Shown here in pieces: positions 19,801-28,487 of a stretch of 64,000 nucleotides of DNA. The position numbers and the translations under genes were made by a program. Source of the stretch: Ignavibacteriota bacterium. GTDB lineage: Bacteria > Bacteroidota > Ignavibacteria > Ignavibacteriales > Melioribacteraceae. The notes below the pieces were generated by a model that saw only the letters and a program-made list of their open reading frames with translations, was not told the DNA's origin and made no database searches. The stretch is from contig JABFGH010000004.1 in assembly GCA_013112585.1 (NCBI GenBank), positions 1-64,000 on the forward strand. Direction: 5' to 3'. How positions within the stretch are numbered: position 1 is the first letter of the stretch; every line of letters begins with the position of its first letter.

Positions 19801-20032
19801 TAGCATAACACATAGCAACTGTACGGAAATAAACTTAAATGCAGATGTAAAAGGAAAAATATTGAACATGGTTTTAGAAGATAACGGAGAAGGATTCGAT
19901 ACCGATGCTAAGGCACGTGGCAACGGTCTGCTTAATATGAAAGAACGGGCAAAAAAAATTGGTGGTGATTTAAATATTATTTCTTCAGCCGGGCATGGTA
20001 CCAAAATTCATTTTGTTGGTTATATTAAATAA
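16853..20032 (+). CDS. Sensor histidine kinase with double seven-bladed Reg_prop propeller
   Basis: 1059 residues from ATG 16853; a TTG at 16799 is possible but has no better signal. After a signal/membrane segment come 14 repeats of the LWIGTxGGGLNKL kind (from IWFATEDGLNRY to LYFGGINGLNSF), enough for two seven-bladed periplasmic propellers. A Y_Y_Y-type beta domain (residues about 735-820, YSNLKNGEYEFKVIG) follows, then a membrane helix (about 828-853) and a HisKA_3 dimerisation domain with LAADLHDNIGSGL (His near 869). The HATPase has an N-box INNSITHSNCTEI near 981 and GNGLLNMKERA. Reg_prop sensors in Bacteroidota detect glycans or other polymers. The response regulator gene follows within 18 bases. 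Confidence 0.92.
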   Translation: MLKLLQNKYSIIGCLQKQHFSPLLKSYFLLAAIIFFYSSLSFSKSIKFEHISIQHGLSHNTVHSIIQDRKGFIWFATEDGLNRYDGYNFKIFRNTRTDSTSLSDNFIWTIFEDSDENIWVGTNNGGLNKYNSDTESFTRYTVDENAGGGLSNNSIRSIYEDKTGKLWIGTGGGGLNLLDKTSEKFSVFLPQLTDNILDIDEDNDGNLIIATDGSGLIKLMKENEKYNSVKINDTDLIKSIWSLAFDNNNTIWIGTNGNGLFRYNGGKLQSVKLNKSNTLLQGSANVTDIQIIDDNIMWVSTEGGLYQLTKEGKVVKSYFNIPTDLFSLRTNIIRRIYADDTGIMWIGTVGNGVNKLVSEFKIVKHYTHNPAVQNSLSHDIIRSVYEDKNGLLWIGTLGGGLNLYNPVKNQFTHFRNNADNPNSLTNDGITAIHKDKNGNLWIGTWGGGLNKLIGSRYTNNFEHYLHQPGNENSLINNIVQAIHEDDKGNLWIGTEKGLDYFIPSKNKFIHFVYDGKDPFSLSDNRIQSNCIIQDSKGNLWIGTWNGLNKIDLNNKDAAEDKLKFYRFENETNNINSLSDSRVTAIYEDDFNQLWIGTHGGGLNKLISGENSEIIEIKNYTKREGLTSNVIYGILGDDQNNLWISTNDGLSKFDIENEVFRNYQEGDGFQSDQFFWGASAKGRDGKLYFGGINGLNSFYPSELKDNPHIPPVYITELQVFNKPLKVSSENSPLKKSIMNTKMIELAYDIYVLSFEFVALDYVNPEFNQYKYMLVGFDKDWIPSGTRRFVTYSNLKNGEYEFKVIGSNNDGVWNEEGSSLKIIIKTPFWKAWWFISLVVIISILLIIYFITNQFKQMLAVERLRAKLAADLHDNIGSGLTEISILSEVLSTRLKHENKDILKTLNIISAESRQIIDKMSDIVWLVNPKRDSLYDLILRLEDNYSEMLSQTDISFTSKNLRSLEKITLKMEHRQHLFLIFKEGINNSITHSNCTEINLNADVKGKILNMVLEDNGEGFDTDAKARGNGLLNMKERAKKIGGDLNIISSAGHGTKIHFVGYIK

Positions 20033-20049
20033 TAAGAGCATATTTGATT

Positions 20050-20688
20050 ATGATTAAAGTAGTAATAGTAGAAGATAGTGAAAAGATACGACTGGGATTA
20101 AAAATGCTGATTGACGGCACATCCGATTATGATTGCGTAGGTGATTATGAAACCTGTGAGAGCATGTTTGAAGAAGTTGAAAAACTTAAGCCCGATGTTG
20201 TATTGATGGATATTGATCTTCCCGGTATGTCGGGCATTGACGGAATTCGGCAGCTGCGTCAAATTTTTCCTGATCTAAGAATATTGGTTCTAACAATTTA
20301 CGATGAAAGTGATACAGTTTTTCAGGCATTATGTGCAGGTGCATGCGGCTATATGGTTAAAAAAACTCCGCCTGCCCGTCTGCTCGAAGCAATTAGTGAA
20401 GCCTTCAAGGGAGGTTCGCCTATGTCTTCACACATTGCGCGTAAAGTGGTAGGTTTTTTTCAAGAGAATGATTCTCTCTTCAAAAAAGGGGAAGATATTT
20501 TCTTAACAAAAAGAGAGAGGGAAGTTTTAACAGGGCTTGTTGATGGAAACAGCTACAAGGCAATTGCAAATTTGCTTGATATAAGTATTGATACAGTAAA
20601 GTTTCATTTCAGAAATATTTATAAAAAATTACATGTGCACTCACAATCTGAAGCAGTTGCTAAAGCAATTAAACAAAAATTAATTTAA
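20050..20688 (+). CDS. NarL/FixJ-type response regulator
   Basis: 212 residues from ATG 20050. The receiver domain begins IKVVIVEDSEKIRLGLKML, with the phospho-acceptor in VVLMDIDLPG (Asp54) and a conserved KKTPP near residue 105. The LuxR-type helix-turn-helix is LTKREREVLTGLVDGNSYKAI followed by ISIDTVKFHFRNIYKKLHV. It directly follows the HisKA_3 kinase, the class that normally pairs with NarL regulators, so the two form a cognate pair. The TonB receptor operon starts 420 bases downstream on the same strand and is a plausible target. Confidence 0.93.
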   Translation: MIKVVIVEDSEKIRLGLKMLIDGTSDYDCVGDYETCESMFEEVEKLKPDVVLMDIDLPGMSGIDGIRQLRQIFPDLRILVLTIYDESDTVFQALCAGACGYMVKKTPPARLLEAISEAFKGGSPMSSHIARKVVGFFQENDSLFKKGEDIFLTKREREVLTGLVDGNSYKAIANLLDISIDTVKFHFRNIYKKLHVHSQSEAVAKAIKQKLI

Positions 20689-21108
20689 ACACCTTCAATC
20701 AAGAAGAATATTCCTTTTCTAATCCGGTCAAAAATATAATCCTTGATTCACAAAATTCTTATCCTCAACTTCTTGAAATAAAATTTTTTCATATAATTTG
20801 TGGAAAAATTTCAATGAAAAGTAAAATTTGCTAAACGATTGTTTTAATTAACCTTATACAGTTTCCTACTCGTTTAGGTAGGTTGTTTCTCTTATGCCGA
20901 ATCGTTATTATTATCATATACTAAAATGATAAAAATACATTTTGGTATCTAAAACTTTTTCTTCTTAAAAAGGTTTTAAAATTTTGTGGGTTTTATGTTA
21001 ATATTTCGGAACAGTTTCTAAATTCTTTTAATAAAATGATACTTTGAGAATTAAGGTAATAGTCATGTATTTGAACTTAGTAATACACTCCCTGCAACGG
21101 AGGTCAAA
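20689..21108 (+). promoter_or_regulatory. Long leader/promoter region of the first TonB operon
   Basis: 420 bases with no credible gene. It contains an 8-bp inverted repeat, CTAAACGA at 20831-20838 and TCGTTTAG at 20870-20877, with centres 39 bases (about four helical turns) apart. That spacing would suit a dimeric regulator such as the neighbouring NarL-type protein. AATCAAG (20697-20703) and CTTGATT (20742-20748) form a looser inverted pair. The region ends in an ACGGAGGTCAAA ribosome binding site just before the ATG at 21109. I cannot place promoter boxes with confidence. Confidence 0.35.
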
Positions 21109-23934
21109 ATGAAAAAAAATCTACGATTTATAATTTTAATTTCCATTTCCATTCTATTCACTTCTTCATATTTATTTTCTCAAACAGGTAAAATATCCGG
21201 TAGAGTTACCGATGCAGCTACGGGCGAAGCTTTACCTTTCGTAAATATTATCATTTTAGAAACCAGTCTCGGCGCCGCAAGTGATATAGATGGATATTAT
21301 TCAATTTTAAATGTTCGTCCCGGAACATACTCCATAAAAGCATCGGCAATAGGTTTTACTTCTGTTACATTTACTGATGTACAAGTTTCAATTGACTTAA
21401 CAACCGATATCGATTTTAAATTAAATGAAACAAGTTTAGAACTTGGTGAAGAAATTGTTGTAGTTGCAGAAAAGCCGCTTGTTACAAAAGACCTAACCGC
21501 TTCAACTGCATTAATTGGTGCAGATGAAATTGCATCACTTCCTGTTACGGAGTTTACTGAAGTTCTGCAATTGAAAGCCGGCATTGTAAGCGGGCGCGAT
21601 GGATTTAATGTTAGAGGCGGAAGAAGAGGAGAGGTAAGCTACACAATAGATGGTGTGAATATTACTGATTCATACGACGGTTCAACCATTGTTGATGTGA
21701 ATGCAAGCGCTATTCAGGAACTGCAATTTATCAGCGGTGCGTTTAATGCTGAATATGGCAAGGCTTTATCGGGTGTAATAAATCTATCTACAAAAGAAGG
21801 CGACAACGATTTTAATTTTACCGCTACATCATACATCGGTGATTATTTAAGCTCAAGAAATGATATTTTTACAGGCATTGATAAATTCGAACCTGCTGCT
21901 ATAAGAAATTTAGAAGGAAGTTTAAGCGGTCCGATTATTAAAGACCGGCTTCATTTTTATACTAATGCAAGATATATCTTTTTTGACGGCTGGCTGAAGG
22001 GCAGAGAAGTTTACAACCCTTGGGACCTTACATCTTTTGATGGAAGCGCTCCTATAGATTCTCAATATACTTTTGAACAGACCGGCAGCGGTGAAATAGT
22101 TGCTATGAACTTTAATGAAAAAGTTTATTTGCAGGGCAAGTTAACACTGCAGCTTTTAACCACCATGAAAGTTACTTTCAACTATATTAACGAAAGAAAA
22201 CGGTTTCAGGATTACAATCATTTTTATAAACTTAATCCAAACGGCAGACCCAAAAAATTTCAATGGGGTAATACTAATATAGTATCACTAACCCATACAA
22301 TAGGTGCAAATACCTTCTATCAGCTTAGCGGCTCTTACTTCTTTAAACGCTTCAGCGAGTATGTGTATAGTGATGTAAATAATCCTAATTGGGTACACGA
22401 CAGGCTTCGTGAACAGCAGCCTCAAAACGGATTTAGTTTTTCTACCGGCGGGCAGGATAACAATACGTTTAAACGTCTATCCGGCAGCTATGCTGCAAAG
22501 TTCGATATAACTTCACAAGTTTCCAGAACGCATCAGATAAAATTTGGTTTTGAGTTCAATCGCAATAATCTCTTCTTCGAGGACATTACCCTGCTTCAAT
22601 ATATTGACGGCTATTTTAATGGTGAGATTCTTCCGGAATTAGTTAATGGAAGATTTGACCCCGGTGAAGACGGAATACTTGATCCGAGTATATCAGGCAA
22701 TCCTTTTGTTGATATGAGAGTTCCCGATATAAATGACCCCAAAGAAAATCTTGCAATAAATGTTTATGAAAGAAAACCGACTGAGATTTCAGCATACATT
22801 CAGGATAAAATTGAGTTGAATGATATGATTGTAAATCTTGGTATCCGATTCGATTATTTTCAGCCGGATGGATTTGTGCTTGCAGACCCAAGCGACCCGG
22901 ATATTTACAGACCAAAAAAAGTTGAAAATTTGGCTTTGTCAATCGATGAAAGAAGAGCAATTTGGTATAAAGATGCCGAAGCAAAAATTCAATTTAGTCC
23001 AAGACTTGGAGTTGCTTTCCCAATTACTGATAGGGGAGTTATTCACTTTTCATACGGGCATTTTTTCCAGGTGCCTAACTACGATCTACTATATCGAAAC
23101 CCTGAATTTAAACTTGCCGTTGCCGGTGAAAACCTTGGAATAGTTGGTAATTCAGACTTAAAGCCGGAACAGACAATCAGCGGTGAAGTTGGACTTCAGC
23201 AAGCTATGACTGATGAATTAAGTTTGGACATAACAGGATACTTTAGAGATATTAAAGATTTAACCGGAACACGTGCTGATAAAATTAGGCTATTTGGGGG
23301 CGCAGGCTCTTATGCACAATTTGTTAATAGTGACTTTGGATTTGTTAAAGGAATTATCTTTAGTTTGAATAAAAGATTTTCTAACAACTGGGCTGCTTCA
23401 ATTGATTATACTCTGCAATCGGCAAAAGGAAATGCATCCGATCCTTCTACTTATGCAAATCAGATAAGCGGCGGTCAAGAACCCGAAATTCAATTAGTTC
23501 CGCTTAATTGGGATCAGACACATACTGTTAACGTAACTTTCAATTACTCCGGCGGTCCTTGGGGGTTTAGTATGATTGGTCAATACGGCAGCGGATTTCC
23601 CTACACTCCGTCACAATCTGAAAATCTTACAAAACTGTTGACCAACAGTTTAATGCAGCCTGCAACGGTTGTTGTAGATCTAAGAGCCTATTACGAAGTA
23701 GAAATTTTTGAATCGAGATTAAATTTCTTCGCACGAATACAAAACTTATTCGATATACGAAATGAAGTTAATGTTTATAACGATAGCGGAACTGCGGACT
23801 TTACTTTAGCAGAACAGCTAAGACGCACCGAAGGACAACTTGAATTAGTAAACTCAATAAATGAATTTTATAGGAACCCGACTTTTTATTCAGAACCGAG
23901 AAGAGTAGAAGTTGGAGTTACTTTTACATATTAA
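21109..23934 (+). CDS. TonB-dependent outer-membrane receptor
   Basis: 941 residues. Signal peptide to about residue 24 (LFTSSYLFSQ), then a carboxypeptidase-regulatory-like domain (GKISGRVTDAATGEALPFVN to about residue 110). The plug domain has VREG-like LQLKAGIVSGRDGFNVRGGR and ISGAFNAEYGKALSGVINL, and a beta-barrel ends in the terminal aromatic strand VEVGVTFTY. It would import a large ligand, such as an oligosaccharide, metal complex or peptide, using TonB energy. GGAGG lies ten bases before the ATG. First gene of a four-gene set with the 1161-aa protein (8-base gap), a PorV-like protein and a T9SS cargo. A second operon from 37501 has the same order. Confidence 0.92.
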   Translation: MKKNLRFIILISISILFTSSYLFSQTGKISGRVTDAATGEALPFVNIIILETSLGAASDIDGYYSILNVRPGTYSIKASAIGFTSVTFTDVQVSIDLTTDIDFKLNETSLELGEEIVVVAEKPLVTKDLTASTALIGADEIASLPVTEFTEVLQLKAGIVSGRDGFNVRGGRRGEVSYTIDGVNITDSYDGSTIVDVNASAIQELQFISGAFNAEYGKALSGVINLSTKEGDNDFNFTATSYIGDYLSSRNDIFTGIDKFEPAAIRNLEGSLSGPIIKDRLHFYTNARYIFFDGWLKGREVYNPWDLTSFDGSAPIDSQYTFEQTGSGEIVAMNFNEKVYLQGKLTLQLLTTMKVTFNYINERKRFQDYNHFYKLNPNGRPKKFQWGNTNIVSLTHTIGANTFYQLSGSYFFKRFSEYVYSDVNNPNWVHDRLREQQPQNGFSFSTGGQDNNTFKRLSGSYAAKFDITSQVSRTHQIKFGFEFNRNNLFFEDITLLQYIDGYFNGEILPELVNGRFDPGEDGILDPSISGNPFVDMRVPDINDPKENLAINVYERKPTEISAYIQDKIELNDMIVNLGIRFDYFQPDGFVLADPSDPDIYRPKKVENLALSIDERRAIWYKDAEAKIQFSPRLGVAFPITDRGVIHFSYGHFFQVPNYDLLYRNPEFKLAVAGENLGIVGNSDLKPEQTISGEVGLQQAMTDELSLDITGYFRDIKDLTGTRADKIRLFGGAGSYAQFVNSDFGFVKGIIFSLNKRFSNNWAASIDYTLQSAKGNASDPSTYANQISGGQEPEIQLVPLNWDQTHTVNVTFNYSGGPWGFSMIGQYGSGFPYTPSQSENLTKLLTNSLMQPATVVVDLRAYYEVEIFESRLNFFARIQNLFDIRNEVNVYNDSGTADFTLAEQLRRTEGQLELVNSINEFYRNPTFYSEPRRVEVGVTFTY

Positions 23935-23942
23935 ATTTTTAA

Positions 23943-26900
23943 ATGATACGGAAAACCAAGATGAACAAGATTAAGCGAAACGCTTTAAGTTATTTTCTTT
24001 TGATTCTACTATCATTGCCCGTAATAACCGAAGCCCAAATTGGGCGGGGACGGGCGATTGCCAGAAGACCGGGAATACATGACGGCAACCAGGTAAAAAC
24101 AGTTTTTAATAACTCCGCCGTAATAGCTCAGCCGGGCGATGAAGGTCCGCGTGCTGCATGGAAGTTTGAAGGCAATGGTTACGTTGGTGATATTTCCCCT
24201 TTGATTGGTGTAAGAATTCCCATTAAGGATTATAATAACAACGGTGTTCTCGATACTTTAGTTTCTGTTGTAATCACATCGGTATCACGCCCCGGCGGCG
24301 GAGACGCAGGCGGCGATGGTGACGGGTTTTTAGGGTTTGAACCGATACCCGGATTTTTTAATGATCAAATTGATACTATTGGCAAAGGTGTTGCCATGAG
24401 CCACCAGCCGGAAACATGGCCCTCATTTTGGCCCGATCAGCCGAACTGGCTTGATGAAAACGGCAACGTAGAGTGGAACGGCTTTTTTGGAAGAGGACAG
24501 TTGAATGCCGACCAGGAAAGCTATTTTATGATGGATGATAATAATGACGATAAAATGTTTAGAACAATCGGCTTCCTTCCCGATGCTAATGATCCGACAA
24601 GAAAAGGACAAGCCTTAAGAGTTACAGGAAGAGGTTTACAGTGGAATAACTTCCTTGCTCAAGATGTAATTTTTTGGCTTTATGAAATTCATAATATCGG
24701 AACGGAAACTTATGACCAGACAGTTTTTGGAACACTTGTAGGTACTTATGTAGGCGGCGATGGCGATGAGTGGAATGATGATGCATCATTTTTTGATATT
24801 CGTGAATCCATAACTTACTCATGGGATTTTGACGGCAACATTAGACCTTCTGCTAACCCAAGGTGGCTGCCTACTCCTAATGATGTCGGCTATGTTGCCT
24901 ATGCATTCTTAGAATCACCGGGCAACCAATTTGACGGTATTGATAATGACGGCGATAATGTAAATTTTACAAGCGCTAAATTTTTTGAAGAAACTGACTT
25001 TGCACCAAGGACTGTTCAATCGGGCGAAAAATTAATTCTTATCGATAAAGATACTTTTGAACGTTCCGAATTTATAATGCCGGCAACTACTACAACTGTT
25101 ACATCAATGGGGCAGGAATTTGAACTAATACCCGGTACAACTGTTCTGGCTGAAGGTAATTTAATAAATACCAGCCGCGGTCCGGTATTGAATAAAAATG
25201 CTTCCGATAATTTAGATAATGATTTAGACGGTTTAATAGACGAAAACTATCAAGTTCATTATAGGCAGTATAAGGTAGATGAAAAATCAGGAGTTGTTCT
25301 TATTGATACATTAAATCCGGTTCAGTACAATGATTATATGTCGAACGTTAATGCTCATAACGATATGATTGATGAATCACGAAGCGATCTTATTGATAAC
25401 GACGGCGACTGGAATCCAGAGACTGATGATGTTGGAGCAGATGGAAAACCGGGAACATTTGATTTTGGTGAAGGAGACGGCATACCAACACCCGGTGAAC
25501 CGAATTTTGATCAAACTGATGTTGATGAATCCGACCAGATCGGTTTAACAAGTTTTGAATATTTTGTTCCCGCCGGGGATTTACGTATGGACTTGGAGGA
25601 CGACCTATGGGGACGTTTACGTCCGGGAGTTTTTGATGTGCCTTCAGCTTTTAGTGGCGGTGTAGCATTAAAAGGTGAAGATGGGGATTTTATTTACGGC
25701 TCGGGATACTTTCCGCTGCTGCCGGATGAGATTGAAAGGTTTTCTTTAGCTCTGGCATTCGGTAATGATTTTAAAGGTGTTCTTAAAACAAAACAAACTG
25801 CGCAATTTATTTATGATGCAAACTACAATTTCCCGAAACCGCCGGATCCGCCTACTGTTACTGCTGTTCCCAGCGATGGCAAAGTTACTTTGTATTGGGA
25901 TAAAGTTGCCGAGGAATCAGTTGATAGAACTACTAGAATAAAAGATTTTGAAGGATACAAAATTTATAAAGGTACCGATCCGAACTTTACCGATGCATTT
26001 GTTCTTACAAATGGTTTAGGCGAAGCTACTTGGTGGAAACCAATAGTTCAGTTCGACTTGAAAAATGGTATTAAAGATTTCTTTAATGCAAGTGCTTCAT
26101 TAAACGATCGTGCTTCAGGACTGCCGTTTTACCTCGGTAATGATACCGGTATTAAAAATACTTACGAAGATACTGATGTTATTAATGGCAGAACATATTA
26201 CTATGCCGTTGTTGCCTATGACCGCGGTGACCCCACAAAAGATATTTATCCATCTGAAAACGGACGCAGTTTAAGCGAGGCTAATGTTATCTCTGTTGTT
26301 CCAAATGCACAAGCAGCTGGATATGTTCCTCCGCCATCCGGCGTTAAATTAACAAGGTTATCGGGCAATTCTTCAACTGTCCCTTACTTTGAAGTAATTG
26401 ATCCATTTAAAGTTATGGATGCCGTTTACGAAGTATCATTTGTCGATTCTTCATTTTCTAATGTCCGTAAGGCTTATGGCTATAATGTTGTTAACGTAAC
26501 AACCGGCGATACCTTAACGAAACGCAACCCCTTTAAACTTCTCCCTTCTAATGGAGATATTTTTGAAGGTATAAATATTTCCATTGATACTACTTATCAG
26601 AATATTGACAGCATTAAAGTTGATTGGGCAGTTACAAAATGGAATACACCTAATAAACCTGTTTTTACAAGCACGAGATTTAGTTTTCATGAAGATCAAT
26701 TAAATCTACATTTTGAAGGTATCAAAGACCCATTAGACTATATATTCGTTTTTTCTGATACGTATGATAAGCCTACAGCGAACAGACCATTAGGTACTCC
26801 ATGGGGAACTTTAAATGCAAACTTTGAAATATTTGATGTGACTGATAAATCGAATCCGCAAAATATACCATTTGCGTTCAGTTCTAGAACAGATACAATT

Positions 26901-27428
26901 AAACATGCTAGTAGGGTTGTGATGACAACAGCAGACACAACTTTCCTCACATGGGATATTACATTCTTAACTGATAGCACAACGGTAGTGCCTGGAGCGG
27001 GTGACACCTTATTCCTAAGTTACAAAAAACCTTACACCAGCTCGGACAAATTCACATTCTCGACAAACGGACCGGGTTTCAATCAAAATAAAGTTAAAGA
27101 GTCAATTAAAAATATTAAAGTTGTACCAAATCCTTATGTAGTAACAAACCTGTTTGAAAAGCCCTTAGCCGGTATAAATACAAGGGGAAGGGGAGAAAGA
27201 ATAATTAATTTTATTAACCTGCCCCCGAATAGTACAATTCAAATATTTACTGTTTCCGGTAATCATGTGCGAACTTTAGAGAACAGTTCCGAGCTTAGGT
27301 CAGGCTCACTCTCCTGGGATTTAAGGTCCAAGGAAGGCTTAGATATCGCCTTCGGTATTTACTATTACATTGTTCAAGCCGAAGGAATTAGTGAAAAGAA
27401 AGTAGGAAAAATAGCAATAATCAAATAA
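23943..27428 (+). CDS. Large exported protein with FN3 domain and C-terminal sorting-like domain
   Basis: 1161 residues; ATG 23961 is an alternative that gives a cleaner signal peptide (KRNALSYFLLILLSLPVITEAQ). The body has aspartate-rich calcium-loop-like stretches (FDGIDNDGDNVNF, SDNLDNDLDGLIDEN, SDLIDNDGDWNPETDD). A fibronectin type III-like domain begins near residue 635 (PPDPPTVTAVPSDGKVTLYW) and contains GYKIYKGTDPNF and YYYAVVAYDRGD. The last 95 residues (KVVPNPYV ... IQIFTVSGNHVRTL ... GIYYYIVQAEG ... KKVGKIAIIK) resemble a type A T9SS tail, though without NPFNP. Its position after a TonB receptor matches the 40714 gene. The function is unknown; an envelope-associated or secreted structural or binding role is inferred. 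Confidence 0.75.
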   Translation: MIRKTKMNKIKRNALSYFLLILLSLPVITEAQIGRGRAIARRPGIHDGNQVKTVFNNSAVIAQPGDEGPRAAWKFEGNGYVGDISPLIGVRIPIKDYNNNGVLDTLVSVVITSVSRPGGGDAGGDGDGFLGFEPIPGFFNDQIDTIGKGVAMSHQPETWPSFWPDQPNWLDENGNVEWNGFFGRGQLNADQESYFMMDDNNDDKMFRTIGFLPDANDPTRKGQALRVTGRGLQWNNFLAQDVIFWLYEIHNIGTETYDQTVFGTLVGTYVGGDGDEWNDDASFFDIRESITYSWDFDGNIRPSANPRWLPTPNDVGYVAYAFLESPGNQFDGIDNDGDNVNFTSAKFFEETDFAPRTVQSGEKLILIDKDTFERSEFIMPATTTTVTSMGQEFELIPGTTVLAEGNLINTSRGPVLNKNASDNLDNDLDGLIDENYQVHYRQYKVDEKSGVVLIDTLNPVQYNDYMSNVNAHNDMIDESRSDLIDNDGDWNPETDDVGADGKPGTFDFGEGDGIPTPGEPNFDQTDVDESDQIGLTSFEYFVPAGDLRMDLEDDLWGRLRPGVFDVPSAFSGGVALKGEDGDFIYGSGYFPLLPDEIERFSLALAFGNDFKGVLKTKQTAQFIYDANYNFPKPPDPPTVTAVPSDGKVTLYWDKVAEESVDRTTRIKDFEGYKIYKGTDPNFTDAFVLTNGLGEATWWKPIVQFDLKNGIKDFFNASASLNDRASGLPFYLGNDTGIKNTYEDTDVINGRTYYYAVVAYDRGDPTKDIYPSENGRSLSEANVISVVPNAQAAGYVPPPSGVKLTRLSGNSSTVPYFEVIDPFKVMDAVYEVSFVDSSFSNVRKAYGYNVVNVTTGDTLTKRNPFKLLPSNGDIFEGINISIDTTYQNIDSIKVDWAVTKWNTPNKPVFTSTRFSFHEDQLNLHFEGIKDPLDYIFVFSDTYDKPTANRPLGTPWGTLNANFEIFDVTDKSNPQNIPFAFSSRTDTIKHASRVVMTTADTTFLTWDITFLTDSTTVVPGAGDTLFLSYKKPYTSSDKFTFSTNGPGFNQNKVKESIKNIKVVPNPYVVTNLFEKPLAGINTRGRGERIINFINLPPNSTIQIFTVSGNHVRTLENSSELRSGSLSWDLRSKEGLDIAFGIYYYIVQAEGISEKKVGKIAIIK

Positions 27429-27452
27429 ATCTGATATTTGATGGTGAAAACT

Positions 27453-28457
27453 ATGAAATTTTATAAGACGATATTATTTAGCTTACTAATTATTACTCAC
27501 ATTAGTGCGCAGAATAAAGTTGGTACAACTGCTGCCGACTTTTTAGCAATACCAATTGGTGCCAGGGCAACCGCTATGGGCGGTGCATTTGTTGCAAATG
27601 CAAAAGATGTTACTGCTGCTTATTGGAACCCCGGTGCATTATCAAAACTTACGCATAGCGAGTTTACCGCTTCTTATGCAGATTGGATTTTTGGTACAAA
27701 TCATAACTGGGCTGGATTAGTAATAAAATTAGATAATGACAATGCATTTGCCATTAGCTTCAATCAAGTTGATTACGGTGAAGAAGAAATTACAACAGAA
27801 CAGCAGCCCAATGGTACCGGTCAGTATTGGGATGCCGCCGATATAGCAATCGGTATTTCTTATTCAAGAAATCTAACAGACCGTTTTTCAATTGGCGGTA
27901 CATTTAAGTATATCAATTCAAAAATTTGGAATGAATCGGCTACCGCTTTTGCTCTGGATGTAGGCTTACTTTTTATTACACAATTTAATGGCTTGCGTTT
28001 AGGAATGAATATTTCAAATTTTGGAACCGAAATGCAGTTGGATGGACCGGACTTGTTTCAGCCGATTGATATTGACCCTTCTAATTTTGGGAATAATCCA
28101 AATATCTCAGGTCAGCTTGAAACCGATTCTTGGGACTTACCATTAATATTTACCGTTGGTGTTGGAATGGATGTAATAAATGATGAGGACTGGATGGTAA
28201 CAGTTGCTGCTGATGCAGTTTATCCTTTGAACACAACAGGCTATGTAAATGCCGGGGCAGAGCTTGTTTGGAATAATATTTTTTATTTAAGGGGTGGTTA
28301 TAATTCCATTTTTGAAGAAGCTTCTCAAGAAGGACTTTCAGCAGGTATTGGAATTAAATACAACGTCGGTGGATTCAATCTGGGCGTTGATTATAGTTAT
28401 GTAGATTTTGGTGTTTTCGATGAAATTTCTAGATATGCAGTAACAATTAAATTTTAA
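27453..28457 (+). CDS. PorV/PorQ-family outer-membrane barrel protein
   Basis: 335 residues from ATG 27453 (signal KTILFSLLIITHISAQ); in-frame starts at 27438 and 27441 also exist. The motif FLAIPIGARATAMGGAF, followed by VTAAYWNPGALSKL, is the hallmark of the PorV/PorQ/UPF0164 family, with a barrel ending GVDYSYVDFGVFDEISRYAVTIKF. PorV is the T9SS shuttle that hands cargo to the attachment complex; paralogues encoded beside cargo genes probably serve that cargo. It lies directly upstream of a T9SS-tailed protein. A close paralogue is encoded at 42849-43859. Confidence 0.85.
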   Translation: MKFYKTILFSLLIITHISAQNKVGTTAADFLAIPIGARATAMGGAFVANAKDVTAAYWNPGALSKLTHSEFTASYADWIFGTNHNWAGLVIKLDNDNAFAISFNQVDYGEEEITTEQQPNGTGQYWDAADIAIGISYSRNLTDRFSIGGTFKYINSKIWNESATAFALDVGLLFITQFNGLRLGMNISNFGTEMQLDGPDLFQPIDIDPSNFGNNPNISGQLETDSWDLPLIFTVGVGMDVINDEDWMVTVAADAVYPLNTTGYVNAGAELVWNNIFYLRGGYNSIFEEASQEGLSAGIGIKYNVGGFNLGVDYSYVDFGVFDEISRYAVTIKF

Positions 28458-28487
28458 TTAATTAATTCACAAACAAAAGGTGTTACA

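Noticed and set aside
21109-23934. SusC/SusD pair
   Set aside because: The receptor lacks a SusD-type lipoprotein neighbour in both operons; the following gene encodes a different kind of exported protein.
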